Shown here piece after piece: positions 35,025-43,967 of a DNA stretch of 64,000 nt. Position 1 is the first letter of the stretch. Each line of letters starts with the position of its first letter. A program made the position numbers and the translations under genes. This DNA comes from Pseudomonas sp. RC10 (lineage in GTDB: Bacteria; Pseudomonadota; Gammaproteobacteria; Pseudomonadales; Pseudomonadaceae): NCBI RefSeq assembly GCF_038397775.1, contig NZ_CP151650.1, forward strand, positions 930,001 through 994,000, in the 5' to 3' direction. A model generated the notes under the pieces. That model saw nothing but the letters and a program-made list of their open reading frames with translations, was not told the DNA's origin and ran no database searches.

Positions 35025-38000
35025 CGGGCAAGCTCCGCGTCAATGGCCGGGGGGCTGGCTTCAGGCGTCAGATCCTCGAACAGTCCCAGGCAATGGGCGA
35101 CGAAATCCTGGCCGACGTTGCTCCAGTCATAAGCCTGCATCGTGTGTTGGCCGTTTTTGGCCAACTGCTGGCACAGCGCTTCATCGGATGCCAATCGCCA
35201 TAGCGCCGAACGCAGGTTTTTCGCATCGACCATCAGCGCGTTGTGCCCGTCGATGGCCATGTCGTGGAATGCCGCACATTCGCTGTTTACCACCACGGGG
35301 CGTCCGGCCATCCAGGCTTCGAGCAGCACGATACCGAAGCTTTCGCTGGTGCTCATGTTGACGAGCGTGACGCATGACATCAGCGCGCCCCTCACCACCT
35401 CGCGAGGCTGGCGACCCAGATATACCGCGTGCGGCGAGTCGATCACCACGCCGTCGTCGTCCGGGCCGATCAACACCACCTGCATGCCGTACTCCACAGG
35501 GAGCGTGGCCACAGTGTCGATGATCTGCTGATAACCCTTGGCCCCGGCTTTGCGGCCGAGGACCAGCACGAACGGTTTTTCCGAGGTGTACAGCGCGCGG
35601 AACGCTGCGACATCGTCGGCGCCAAACGGCTCGCTGACATCAATGCCAGCGGGCAGATAGTCGACTTTGCACCCCTGCCGAGCATAGAACGCGCAGGCGG
35701 CTTTGGGGGCCGCCAACAACAGGCTCGCCTGCTTGGCGCAGTCCAGCACGTCGGGGAAGTGGTAGAAGTCGTCGTCCAAATGCGCGTGAGGGATCACGAT
35801 GGTCGGCACGCCGTGTTGGCGGGCCTGCTCGACAGCAGCGATAGCGGTGCGGAATACCGTGTTGTGAGTGACCACCAAATCATACTGGCTGATATTCTCC
35901 TCCAGAAAACGCTCCAGTCCGCTGGACCAAGGGCCGCGCAGGTCGGTGAGGTTGATCCCCAACGGTCGGCGCGAGCGTTCGGCGGCGTTGTGCAGCAGGT
36001 CGAACCCTGCTTCTGGCGTCATGCCGGCCACGTCGCACAGCGGCTGAACGTTGAGGTTCAGGGGCTGATCGTCGATGCGCAATGCCTTGAGGATGAAGGC
36101 CAGCGGGCGCGGATCGTCGTACGACGGCGCAGGGCTCGAAGCCTGTATTTCCACCGTGCCACGTCTTGCGTGGAATTCGATGACGAATTCGCCTGACACC
36201 TGACCGCTGTACAACAGCCCGCCTTGGGCATCCTGTATCAGCAACGCGGTGGCCGAAGGCGCCGCGCCCTGCAGCGAGACGCGGGCATCGGTGTTCAAAT
36301 GAATGGCACTGGAGGTGAGCGCCCAGCGCTCGAACCGATTTGCGCCGATGGCTTCAGGCGCACTCCATCCCCACGCAAGCCCATGGCGGCGAAGTTCGGG
36401 CACGCGCTGTTGATAAACCTCACGCTCAAATAGGCATTGCGCGCTCCACGCTGCGATCAATGCCTTGCCGCCCTGTTCGGGATGAGCGTTCTGGACCTCG
36501 AATCGGGCGAAGCGGGTATGGCGCAGGTCGGTGAACGCGGCGCTGTTGCCATCGAAAAGGTAGTGATCGCAAAAGCGGCTGGCGCTTTGCAGCGAAGTTG
36601 CCTGCGCTGCAATCAGGTCGATGTCGAAATGGCCAGAGGCATCCAGCGCACGCAGCAGGTTTTCAATCATCGACTCAGCGCCGCCGAGTGCCGGCGACAC
36701 ATACCGATACGTGACAAACAGCACCCGCTTGCGAGGCACTTCAAGGGATTGCAAAAGCTGCACGTAACCCTGGCCCAGCGCCTTCATCGACAAATGATCA
36801 TCGAACACTTGCCGACGTGCCATGCGCGCATCTACGGCCTCATGGGTAACCCGGCCCATGGCCGTGTGCAGCGCAGTGGCGAACTGGTCGAGCGTGGTCA
36901 CGCTGACATGAGGGGCAATCGCCGCCGGATAGCCGCGCTGGCCGAATTCAGTGGTCACGGTGAAAAGGCCGTTACCAAGGAAGTCCGCCAGCTTCACGTT
37001 CGAACCGCTGCCGTTGCTCATCGGGTTGACGGCCAGCGTGCAGACCCCCATGACCGCCGCCTTGACCGAGTCGTCGAGAACGCCCCACAGCTTGACGTTG
37101 CTGTCGGCGCGCACTGTCACGGCGCCGCACACCCCCCCGATGATGTGGAACTGAATCGAAGGGCAGGCCGGGGCCAACTGGTTGACGATGAAATAAACGG
37201 CTTCGATGTTCGGCGGATGCGCCGAACCAAGAAACACCGCAGAGGGTTGTTTGATCTGCATCCTGACGGCATCGAGGTCTTGCGGCGTGGGTATCGAGGG
37301 CACTTCGGCGCCGTTGCGCACCACCACCATCGGCCCACACGTCTGCACTCCTCGGGTGAGCGACACTGCGTCATCCTCAGCCACCGCGACTACCGCAGCG
37401 GCACGCTCTACGGCTGTTCTTTCCAGCAGGGCGACCTGAGCAATCAGCGACTCCCCCTCAGGGTGCCCTTCGAAAAGGCGCTGCTTGAGCAGGGTTTCGT
37501 TGTTCTGCGAGGAATAAATGAAGCGGTCGCCAAACAGACAGGGAATCGCAGCCAGATAGGGATGCTCGACCGCGATCACCCGCGCATTGGCCTTGGCCAA
37601 CTGATAGATGGACAGCAAGAGCGCGTTCTTTACCGACTCGCTGCTGGCGACAATATCGTCAGCCGACGTCACCGACAGCGCGTTCACGCGCATTTGCTCG
37701 GTGATGTGGCCGGGCGTCTTCGGCACCGAAATCACAGTGGTCGCCGGGCCATAGTGGTCCACGCGCAACTCGTCGCCATTGGCAAAGCAGATGAACAGGA
37801 CCGGGCACCACTGCGCCACGGCCGCATACAGGCCACGGGTGCGGGTCGCGCCGCCGCCCACCGCAGTGAACGAGTTGTAATCGTTGAGCACCAGGACCGG
37901 TTGCGCGAGGCTGCTGCGTTTGCTGATGACGCGGTCCAGATAATCCGCCATGCCTTGAGCGATATGAGCCCAGGTGTACTTTTCACGGCCCAGGGCGTTA

Positions 38001-39085
38001 CCTGCAGCGCCGATCAGCAGCCAGTCTTGCTGACGCTCGCGCCAGCCGCGCAACACATGGGCGAACTCACTCATGGGGGCCAGCAGCACGTGTTCATTTT
38101 CAACCGCCGAGACACCGCGCATGCCAATCGACGTGGACAGCACAGGCAAGCTGTGGGCGAAGTAGTCGAATACCTTCACATTTGAGCCGCTGCCAGCGTC
38201 CATCGGGTTGAGGGCGACATTGGCCTGCTGCAACAGCTGCAATTTCTTTTCGACCGAGACCAGGCCGTGGCGCACGACGTTGCTCGGGTAGCGACCTTCC
38301 GGCAGGCAATTGCCGATGATGTCGAACACCACGTCCGGCACTTGTGGGGCCAGTTCGTTGGCAATGAACAGCGCTGCCTGGACATTGGGCGTATGCGAGC
38401 TGCCCATGAACACGGCCGAGCAGCGCTGTTGATCGGCCACGCGCACCGGGTTGATGGCCAATGCCAGTTGCCCATTGGGCACCGACAGGGCATCGAACGC
38501 GGCATCGGGCACCAAGCGCTGAAAGGCGGTCAGGTCATCTTCGTTGCAATACAACACAGCATCGACCGCCTTGAGCAGACGGCATTCGGCTTGCTCGACG
38601 AGTTCGTGCACCGGCTTGCTTCGCTCATGGGGGTGCAGCGCGCGATACAGGTCACTCTCGCAGTTGTACGCGTTGTACAGGCGCGGTTTGTGATCGACCC
38701 CGGCGAACAGGTCGTAATCCACGGTAAACGGCGAGTCGTGAATGATGATGTCGGCGGCTGCGTATTCTTCTATATATGCCCGGTGCAGCAGCGTGGGGTG
38801 ACGTCCGCTTGCAGCAATCGACGGGCCGGACATGTCGCCACCGCCGTTAAAAGGGTCCAGCTCGCTCCAATGGCGGGCGAAGAAGTCATCCTTAGGGATG
38901 CGTCGCTCCACGAACTGGCTGCCGTGATTGATGACTTCTTCCTTCACACCCCGATGCCCGGAGGACAACAGCGTGACGTGGTGGAAGCGGCTCAGGGCCA
39001 GATAGAAATTGAACAGGCGCGCCTCGCCACCATTGGAAGCTGGCGCGAAGGCGGGGAAAAAACTGAGTGCGAGAATTCTTTTCAC
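35021..39085 (-). CDS. Three-module glycosyltransferase (GT4-type), probable O-chain polymerase
   Basis: The 1354-residue protein contains three GT-B glycosyltransferase modules. Module 1 (about 1-395) starts RILALSFFPAFAPASNGGEA and has GSGSNVKVFDYFAHSLPVLS. Module 2 (about 400-790) starts LVLNDYNSFTAVGGGATRTR and has GSGSNVKLADFLGNGLFTVT. Module 3 (about 795-1340) starts RVLFVTYRYVSPALGGAESM, carries a beta-rich insertion, and has the clear E-x7-E sequence TSESFGIVLLEAWMAGRPVV. Modules 1 and 2 lack the second Glu of that motif in the usual place. Multi-module polymerases such as WbdA build O-chains with repeating linkages, so this enzyme may make the rhamnan backbone, taking the place of WbpX. 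Confidence 0.8.
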   Translation of the reverse strand: MKRILALSFFPAFAPASNGGEARLFNFYLALSRFHHVTLLSSGHRGVKEEVINHGSQFVERRIPKDDFFARHWSELDPFNGGGDMSGPSIAASGRHPTLLHRAYIEEYAAADIIIHDSPFTVDYDLFAGVDHKPRLYNAYNCESDLYRALHPHERSKPVHELVEQAECRLLKAVDAVLYCNEDDLTAFQRLVPDAAFDALSVPNGQLALAINPVRVADQQRCSAVFMGSSHTPNVQAALFIANELAPQVPDVVFDIIGNCLPEGRYPSNVVRHGLVSVEKKLQLLQQANVALNPMDAGSGSNVKVFDYFAHSLPVLSTSIGMRGVSAVENEHVLLAPMSEFAHVLRGWRERQQDWLLIGAAGNALGREKYTWAHIAQGMADYLDRVISKRSSLAQPVLVLNDYNSFTAVGGGATRTRGLYAAVAQWCPVLFICFANGDELRVDHYGPATTVISVPKTPGHITEQMRVNALSVTSADDIVASSESVKNALLLSIYQLAKANARVIAVEHPYLAAIPCLFGDRFIYSSQNNETLLKQRLFEGHPEGESLIAQVALLERTAVERAAAVVAVAEDDAVSLTRGVQTCGPMVVVRNGAEVPSIPTPQDLDAVRMQIKQPSAVFLGSAHPPNIEAVYFIVNQLAPACPSIQFHIIGGVCGAVTVRADSNVKLWGVLDDSVKAAVMGVCTLAVNPMSNGSGSNVKLADFLGNGLFTVTTEFGQRGYPAAIAPHVSVTTLDQFATALHTAMGRVTHEAVDARMARRQVFDDHLSMKALGQGYVQLLQSLEVPRKRVLFVTYRYVSPALGGAESMIENLLRALDASGHFDIDLIAAQATSLQSASRFCDHYLFDGNSAAFTDLRHTRFARFEVQNAHPEQGGKALIAAWSAQCLFEREVYQQRVPELRRHGLAWGWSAPEAIGANRFERWALTSSAIHLNTDARVSLQGAAPSATALLIQDAQGGLLYSGQVSGEFVIEFHARRGTVEIQASSPAPSYDDPRPLAFILKALRIDDQPLNLNVQPLCDVAGMTPEAGFDLLHNAAERSRRPLGINLTDLRGPWSSGLERFLEENISQYDLVVTHNTVFRTAIAAVEQARQHGVPTIVIPHAHLDDDFYHFPDVLDCAKQASLLLAAPKAACAFYARQGCKVDYLPAGIDVSEPFGADDVAAFRALYTSEKPFVLVLGRKAGAKGYQQIIDTVATLPVEYGMQVVLIGPDDDGVVIDSPHAVYLGRQPREVVRGALMSCVTLVNMSTSESFGIVLLEAWMAGRPVVVNSECAAFHDMAIDGHNALMVDAKNLRSALWRLASDEALCQQLAKNGQHTMQAYDWSNVGQDFVAHCLGLFEDLTPEASPPAIDAELAR

Positions 39086-39101
39086 GTATCGAAAACCACT
39101 G

Positions 39102-39437
39102 CTACCGGTTGAACCAGGATTCGAGGGGGCTTTTGCGGGCGTCGTTATGACCCCTGCTGCACCATGCGGCGGGAAGCTCCCCGGCGATGTCGGAGGGTTG
39201 GATCGATGGGGGGGCAGGCGGGGGGCTGCCCGTCAGACCGAGCAGAATGCGCAGGCGATGATCGTAATAGCGATACCGGCGCAGTCGTGCGTTCAGCCAA
39301 GGGCTGCGGTGGGCGACCTTGACCACGAGCGAGCGCGTACGTGCGACGACCACCTGCAGGGGCGGCTTAGCCAGACGCAACATGCCTCTGGTCACTTTTC
39401 GAATGTAACGGATCGGGCTGGAATCACGCCACGCCAT
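39102..39437 (-). CDS. Small basic hypothetical protein at the head of the O-antigen operon
   Basis: From the ATG at 39437 this gives a 111-residue, Arg-rich protein (MAWRDSSPIRYIRKVTRGML) with a basic helical segment (SPWLNARLRRYRYYDHRLRI) and a Pro-rich patch. It ends 16 bp before the triple glycosyltransferase on the same strand, so it is probably co-transcribed with it. A longer frame from 39482 is possible. I recognise no domain; amphipathic basic helices of this kind can serve as membrane-docking segments for glycosyltransferases. It may also not be translated. Confidence 0.45.
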   Translation of the reverse strand: MAWRDSSPIRYIRKVTRGMLRLAKPPLQVVVARTRSLVVKVAHRSPWLNARLRRYRYYDHRLRILLGLTGSPPPAPPSIQPSDIAGELPAAWCSRGHNDARKSPLESWFNR

Positions 39438-39763
39438 AGCTTTCGTACCTATTTGATGCCTGAGACCTCTGGAAAGAGACACCGGTGCTCATCGAACGTC
39501 ACACGCTGGATCGAGCAGCCTCAGGGGCGCGGTTCAGGATGAGTGAACGCTGCGGCCAGGGTCGGAATAACACGCGTGCGATGGGGGTGCGGCACCGGAC
39601 TGACCGGCGTGCAAACCCCATCACATGCCCATATTGCGGGGGATGGCATCATACGGGTTACTCCCGCGGGATGATAGACGTGGGCAAATGCACGCGCTGT
39701 ACGTCAGGTGAAACTGATATTATTCGCGGTCGTTTTCTTATGCCTTTCCGAGAAAGTTCATTC

Positions 39764-40753
39764 ATGAATAGACGCAACTTCGTGAGCCTGGCCGCCCTTG
39801 CATCTCTTGGCCTGGCCGCGCCAGAGCGCGTGCTGCAAGCCGCGCCCCGGAAAAAACCGCCGGTCACCAACTTCTCGCTCACCCACAACACCATTCGCTA
39901 CTTCGGTGAGGCGTTCCACACGCCGACCCGGATCGTTTTCTTGTCCGATACTCATCTCTGGCAAAGCGACGAAAGGGAAGACCCGTATCGCCAATACAGC
40001 GGGCGGATGGCGGCGGCCTACAACCAGACCCAGCACTTTCAGACCGGGCAACCGACCAATCCGATGCAGGCGTTTGAAGAAACCCTCAAGCTTGCCGTGC
40101 AGCAGAAGGCCGATTTGTTGATTTTGGCGGGGGATATTTTCAGCTACCCGTCCGAGGCCGCGCTGGACTGGGCACAGGCCAAACTCAAAGAGGCTGGCAT
40201 TCCTTACCTCTATATAGCGGGCAATCACGATTGGCATTACGAAGGCATGCCGGGCTCGCTGTCGCAGTTGCGTGAGACCTGGAGCGCCAAGCGCCTGATG
40301 CCGCTGTACCAGGGCGCGAACCCGTTGATGAGCTACCGCGACGTCAATGGCATTCGTTTCATCGCGCTGGATAACTCCACCTACGAGATTCAGCCCGAAC
40401 AAGTGGCGTTCTATAAGAAGCATGTCCAGTTCGACGGCCCGGTGGTGCTGGTGGCGCACATTCCGTTCTATGTGCCGGGCAGGCCCATCGTCTTCGGCTG
40501 TGGCCATCCGCAATGGGGCGTGGTGGAAGACAAAGGCTACGAATTGGAGCGTCGGCCACAATGGCCGCGTCAGGGGCACACCAAAGTGACGCTGGACTTC
40601 CACGAGCGGGTGTTCAGCACCCCTAATCTCGTTGGTCTGCTCACAGGGCATATTCATACGCAGTCGTTGGACGTGTACCGGGGCATCCCTCAGTTCGTGG
40701 CGCCGCCGAACCTTGCCGGGGGCTTTCTCGACGTTCGTTTCGAGCCCGTTTGA
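39764..40753 (+). CDS. Metallophosphoesterase with Tat signal
   Basis: From the ATG at 39764 the product has 329 residues. It begins MNRRNFVSLAALASLGLAAP, a twin-arginine signal, so it is folded before export to the periplasm. Calcineurin-type motifs are present: FLSDTHL (about 59), AGDIF (about 118), GNHDWHYE (about 150), VAHIPFY (about 228) and LTGHIHTQ (about 295). These bind two metal ions and hydrolyse phosphate esters; the substrate is unknown. It stands alone on the + strand between the O-antigen operon and the DUF4214 gene. The longer open frame upstream (from 39485) is poor in coding character. Confidence 0.85.
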   Translation: MNRRNFVSLAALASLGLAAPERVLQAAPRKKPPVTNFSLTHNTIRYFGEAFHTPTRIVFLSDTHLWQSDEREDPYRQYSGRMAAAYNQTQHFQTGQPTNPMQAFEETLKLAVQQKADLLILAGDIFSYPSEAALDWAQAKLKEAGIPYLYIAGNHDWHYEGMPGSLSQLRETWSAKRLMPLYQGANPLMSYRDVNGIRFIALDNSTYEIQPEQVAFYKKHVQFDGPVVLVAHIPFYVPGRPIVFGCGHPQWGVVEDKGYELERRPQWPRQGHTKVTLDFHERVFSTPNLVGLLTGHIHTQSLDVYRGIPQFVAPPNLAGGFLDVRFEPV

Positions 40754-40965
40754 TCGCTTCTCTTCTATTTATATAGGCCGTGAATCGCTGCCTATCGGCC
40801 CGCCCCGTTTCGTCAGCCCAGCCGTCGCGTTAGAGGCGATGCGATGGATGGCCTGTGCGCGTCTTTTAGATGCCTGAATGCGCTGACACCGAAAGCACGC
40901 TCATGGCGGCTTAGGAGTGTGGCAGTGCAATCAGGCGGGAAGGGTAAGGCTAAATTCCGGGCATT

Positions 40966-40997
40966 AAAAAACCCGCCTTTTAAGGGGCAGGTTTTTT
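40966..40997 (-). terminator. Rho-independent terminator of the DUF4214 gene
   Basis: Read on the - strand, ACCTGCC and GGCGGGT form a 7-bp stem (one G-U pair) around CCTTAAAA, flanked by six A residues before and six T residues after. It is 52 bp downstream of the DUF4214 stop and could also stop + strand transcription from the phosphoesterase. Confidence 0.85.
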
Positions 40998-41048
40998 GAT
41001 CAGCGTGCGAGGGGCCGAAGCCCATCGCAGTTATCGGTTACGAGGCAA

Positions 41049-42854
41049 TTAAGCGACGTAGCTGATAACACCGTTGTTAACGGCCAAGTGCTCAGCGGTA
41101 ACACCGGTCAGGGTGATTACGGTGTTGTCAGCAGTTGGTGCGATAACGTGGGTAGTAGCGTCTTCGGTAGCGGAGCCGCTGCCGAAAGCCTTGCTTTCGA
41201 TAACAACTTGTACGCCGGAGTTGCTGTTTACCAAGAACACTTCCAGTTTGTTGTTGTCGCCAGTGGTCAGCGCGCCTTTGTTGAAGGTGTAACCAGAGCC
41301 CAGAACGATGCTGTCGCCAGCGCCGAAGTAGGTAGCAGCGGTGCCGTCGGTGCCGATTTTGAAGTCAGTACCAGCTTTAACGGCTGCGTCAGTAGCGAAG
41401 TAGAAAGTTTCTTTCAAGGTCGCGCTTGCATCAACGTTTGCAACAACTTTAGCCTGGGAAACAGTGTTGCCAGTGTTGAAATTGCCGATGGCATCGCTCG
41501 CCTTCTGAGTAGCATCTTCAAAGACTTTGTTAGCGTCAGTGATGACTTTGACAGCAGCGACATCAGCATCTGCAGCTTTAGCGTCGGCCAGAGCTTTGTC
41601 AGCATTTACTTTAGTTTGCAGCAGAGCAGAGAACTCTTTAGTTGGGTCTACGCCAGCGTCGTTGCCATCTTCTGCGTCGATTTTCGCTTTAGTAGTTGTA
41701 ACCAGCTTGTCGGCAGTGTTGTTAACAACGTCAACAGTAGCGGTAGTTTTGAAGGTGGTAGCGAAGCCCAGAGCCTTCAGAGCATCGTCTACTTTCGTGC
41801 GCAGTGCTGGAGTAGTGTCTGCGTCAGTGTAGAAGCTGTACAGAGTTTCAGCCGATGCTGCTTTAGTGGTGGCGTCAGTGGCGTCCAGCGTGCTCAAAGC
41901 GGGGGCAATTGCTTTCAGTGCGGTCACTACGTCAGCTGTGAAGCCAGCGTCAGCTGCAAGACCTGCTTTGGCAGCAGCAACGTCTGCAGGCTTGGCAGCA
42001 TCAACTTTAGCAGCAGCAGTCAGAGCAGCTTCATATGCAGATGCGTCGGCGCGGATTGCGTCGCTTGCAAGAGCTGCACGAGCGGAAGTAACAGCGTCAC
42101 CAGCGATTTCTGCTTGAGTTGCCAGCAGTTTGGTGTCAGTAGGCGACAGGTCATCGGCAGCTTTGGCGTCTTTGCCAATAGCGACGATTTTATCAGCATA
42201 CGAGGCGTCCGAAGCCAATGCTTTGGAATTAACACCATTAGCAGCAACAAACTTAGCTACCAGCGCGTCAACTGCAGTAGTATTGCCCACTTTGGCGGCA
42301 GCTTCTGCAGCTTGTGCAGTAGTCAGAGCGTTGATCAGGCCCAGAGCTGGTACTTGACCGGCCAGAGAACCGGAGTTGATGTTGTCGATTGCAGTGCTAA
42401 CAGAAGCCGAAGTACCGTCAACATCAGCAATGGCAGCAGCAGCGCCAGCTTTGTCGAAGTTGGTGTCGCCAACAGTCGACGTGTAGGTGTTAGCTACGAA
42501 AACCTTGTTGTCGATCACTTTCTGGTCGTTGGCCGAAGCGAATTCCAGGAAAGCAGCAACCAGTTGGTCAGCAGGACGGGTGTCAGTCTGTGCCCAGTAC
42601 TTGACTTCGTCAGCCGATGGAGTGCGTTCGAACAGGTTTTGGTAGATCGAGGTCACCAGGTCAGCGCGGGTAGCAGCTGCGCCGTAGGTAGTGGTGTACT
42701 CGGTGCTGGTTACGAACGAAGCGCGGATGTCTTCGATGGTTTTGCCACCGGTGGTGACTTGGTCAACCCACCAGTTCAGACCACCTTGGTCAGCAGCACG
42801 ACCCAACAGGCCTACATACAGTTGTTGTACTTGAGTTGCGATGGTAGTAGCCAT
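41049..42854 (-). CDS. Secreted DUF4214 protein, candidate S-layer-like surface protein
   Basis: From the ATG at 42854 (TGGAG 11 nt upstream) the product has 601 residues. Residues 1-100 form DUF4214: VQQLYVGLLGRAADQGGLNWW and SIYQNLFERTPSADEVKYWA. A long Ala/Asp/Thr/Lys-rich middle region predicted helical follows. The C-terminal 110 residues are Gly/Ser/Thr-rich and beta-prone, ending TVITLTGVTAEHLAVNNGVISYVA-like, which fits an uncleaved type I secretion signal. There is no cysteine, no internal methionine in this frame and no Sec signal. Codons favour GCT, GTT, GTA, GGT and CGT, unlike the GC-ending codons of its neighbours; this is the bias of very highly expressed Pseudomonas genes. Caulobacter RsaA also has a DUF4214-like N-terminal part. 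Surface-layer function is inference. Confidence 0.75.
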   Translation of the reverse strand: MATTIATQVQQLYVGLLGRAADQGGLNWWVDQVTTGGKTIEDIRASFVTSTEYTTTYGAAATRADLVTSIYQNLFERTPSADEVKYWAQTDTRPADQLVAAFLEFASANDQKVIDNKVFVANTYTSTVGDTNFDKAGAAAAIADVDGTSASVSTAIDNINSGSLAGQVPALGLINALTTAQAAEAAAKVGNTTAVDALVAKFVAANGVNSKALASDASYADKIVAIGKDAKAADDLSPTDTKLLATQAEIAGDAVTSARAALASDAIRADASAYEAALTAAAKVDAAKPADVAAAKAGLAADAGFTADVVTALKAIAPALSTLDATDATTKAASAETLYSFYTDADTTPALRTKVDDALKALGFATTFKTTATVDVVNNTADKLVTTTKAKIDAEDGNDAGVDPTKEFSALLQTKVNADKALADAKAADADVAAVKVITDANKVFEDATQKASDAIGNFNTGNTVSQAKVVANVDASATLKETFYFATDAAVKAGTDFKIGTDGTAATYFGAGDSIVLGSGYTFNKGALTTGDNNKLEVFLVNSNSGVQVVIESKAFGSGSATEDATTHVIAPTADNTVITLTGVTAEHLAVNNGVISYVA

Positions 42855-43570
42855 TACTCGTAAATCTCCAGTATTAAGTCGAATCGACATCCAGGCTTCC
42901 GTTTGCGGATGCAGAGCCCGTCGGCCCAGCCTGTTGCCACACCCCTAAGGGCCGTGGCCCCCGTTATGGGAAGTCAGCGAACCCGCCAACTGCGTTTAGA
43001 AGGTCATCACCGCTTTTTGAGGCGATTGGATAGATAACCTGCATTGCCCGGCGATCATACATGTCAAAATAGCGGCGTAACAATAGCTGGCGTGGGGCTT
43101 TTCCACGATTTCTGTAGGAATCTTTTCTTTTTCGTGTAGGCGGAATTATTTCCAATTTGTAGGATAAAGAATTGGAAAAGGCTGCCGACAGATTCCCGCA
43201 AACGCCCGACAGATCAGGCTATTAGCGTCAAAGCCCCGGTTTTACTGGGTCGGCATGTGTCGAGAAAAAAATGGAACCATCGGTGGGTTTTTGACTCGCG
43301 GCCATTTGCCATTGATAGGCCACCCTATGCCAGTTGCTGGAAATGAAATAATCGAATTTCGATAGACGATTTCAATCTGGTTAAACCGGACGACCGGTCA
43401 TTTCGGCCTAGTTCCATGTGTTTCACGAACGGACACATTTCGCTTTGCAGACATTCGGCTGAGCGTCGATTTGGCTAAATCATCGCCAACAGTCAGGGGC
43501 AACTCGGCTCAGTGAGCGACGTTATAGAAGCCCTATGTAAAGGAAGCTCGGCGCCTGAACGCGAGGGGTT
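42855..43570. promoter_or_regulatory. Long regulatory region upstream of the DUF4214 gene
   Basis: These 716 bp hold no convincing gene on either strand. On the - strand TTGTTA (43083-43078) and TATGAT (43059-43054) are 18 bp apart, a fair sigma-70 promoter that would give an untranslated leader of about 190 nt before the ATG at 42854. The region between is GC-rich with a GGGCC/GGCCC palindrome at about 42949-42960. The part from 43160 to 43500 is AT-richer and could bind regulators. The long leader would fit a stable, abundant message. Confidence 0.4.
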
Positions 43571-43909
43571 TCACACCAACCGCGTCTCTTCATCATCAAT
43601 CAAATTGCTCAACCCGCCCAACGCTACCCTGGCGCGGTTTCGGTCGAGGAGTTTGGCTTGTGCGGCGGGGGGCAGGTCGGTAATGCACAGCACGCCCTTG
43701 TTGGTCAGCACCTGAATCAAGTCGTCGAGTACCCGAATCATTTCGATATCGCTGAGTTTCAGGGCATTGAGGCTGTTTTCCACGGATTCATTGGCGAACC
43801 AGGCCTGTATCTCATGGTCATCAGCGGGCAGTGTCGCTGTGGCTTCGGCAAAGCCTGAAGCTTCGACGCGCACCAACTCTCCCTGGGAATTGCGTTGAAC
43901 GTAAAACAT
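43571..43909 (-). CDS. Conserved small protein downstream of lapA (unknown function)
   Basis: The 112-residue acidic protein starts MFYVQRNSQGELVRVEASGF and continues with a helical segment (NALKLSDIEMIRVLDDLIQVLTNKGVLCITDLPPAAQAKLL). Similar proteins in Pseudomonas are often mislabelled as tryptophan-synthase-beta-like; nothing here suggests that enzyme. It lies 58 bp after lapA on the same strand, behind a strong hairpin, so it is likely read at a lower level from the lapA message. Role unknown; a link to LapA is suggested only by position. Confidence 0.7.
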   Translation of the reverse strand: MFYVQRNSQGELVRVEASGFAEATATLPADDHEIQAWFANESVENSLNALKLSDIEMIRVLDDLIQVLTNKGVLCITDLPPAAQAKLLDRNRARVALGGLSNLIDDEETRLV

Positions 43910-43933
43910 GGTTCGTCCTCGGTAATCCGAAAG

Positions 43934-43959
43934 CTGGCGACCGCCGAAGCGGTCGCCAG
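43934..43959 (-). terminator. UUCG-loop hairpin between lapA and the small downstream gene
   Basis: On the - strand CTGGCGACCGC and GCGGTCGCCAG form a perfect 11-bp stem closed by TTCG, an extra-stable tetraloop. Only CTTTC follows, so it is more likely a partial terminator or a 3' end protector of the 14-kb lapA message than a complete stop. Confidence 0.65.
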
Positions 43960-43967
43960 GGGTGCTA

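Noticed and set aside
36437..38185. 582-codon open frame on the + strand
   Set aside because: Antisense to the triple glycosyltransferase; no recognisable domain.
41088..42863. 591-codon Ser/Val-rich open frame opposite the DUF4214 gene
   Set aside because: The strong Ser/Val/Cys bias is the complement of the GCT/GTT-rich codons on the real strand; DUF4214 and the ribosome site support the - strand.
42964..43155. 63-codon frame in the region upstream of the DUF4214 gene
   Set aside because: No ribosome site, no homology pattern, and it covers the likely promoter and leader.
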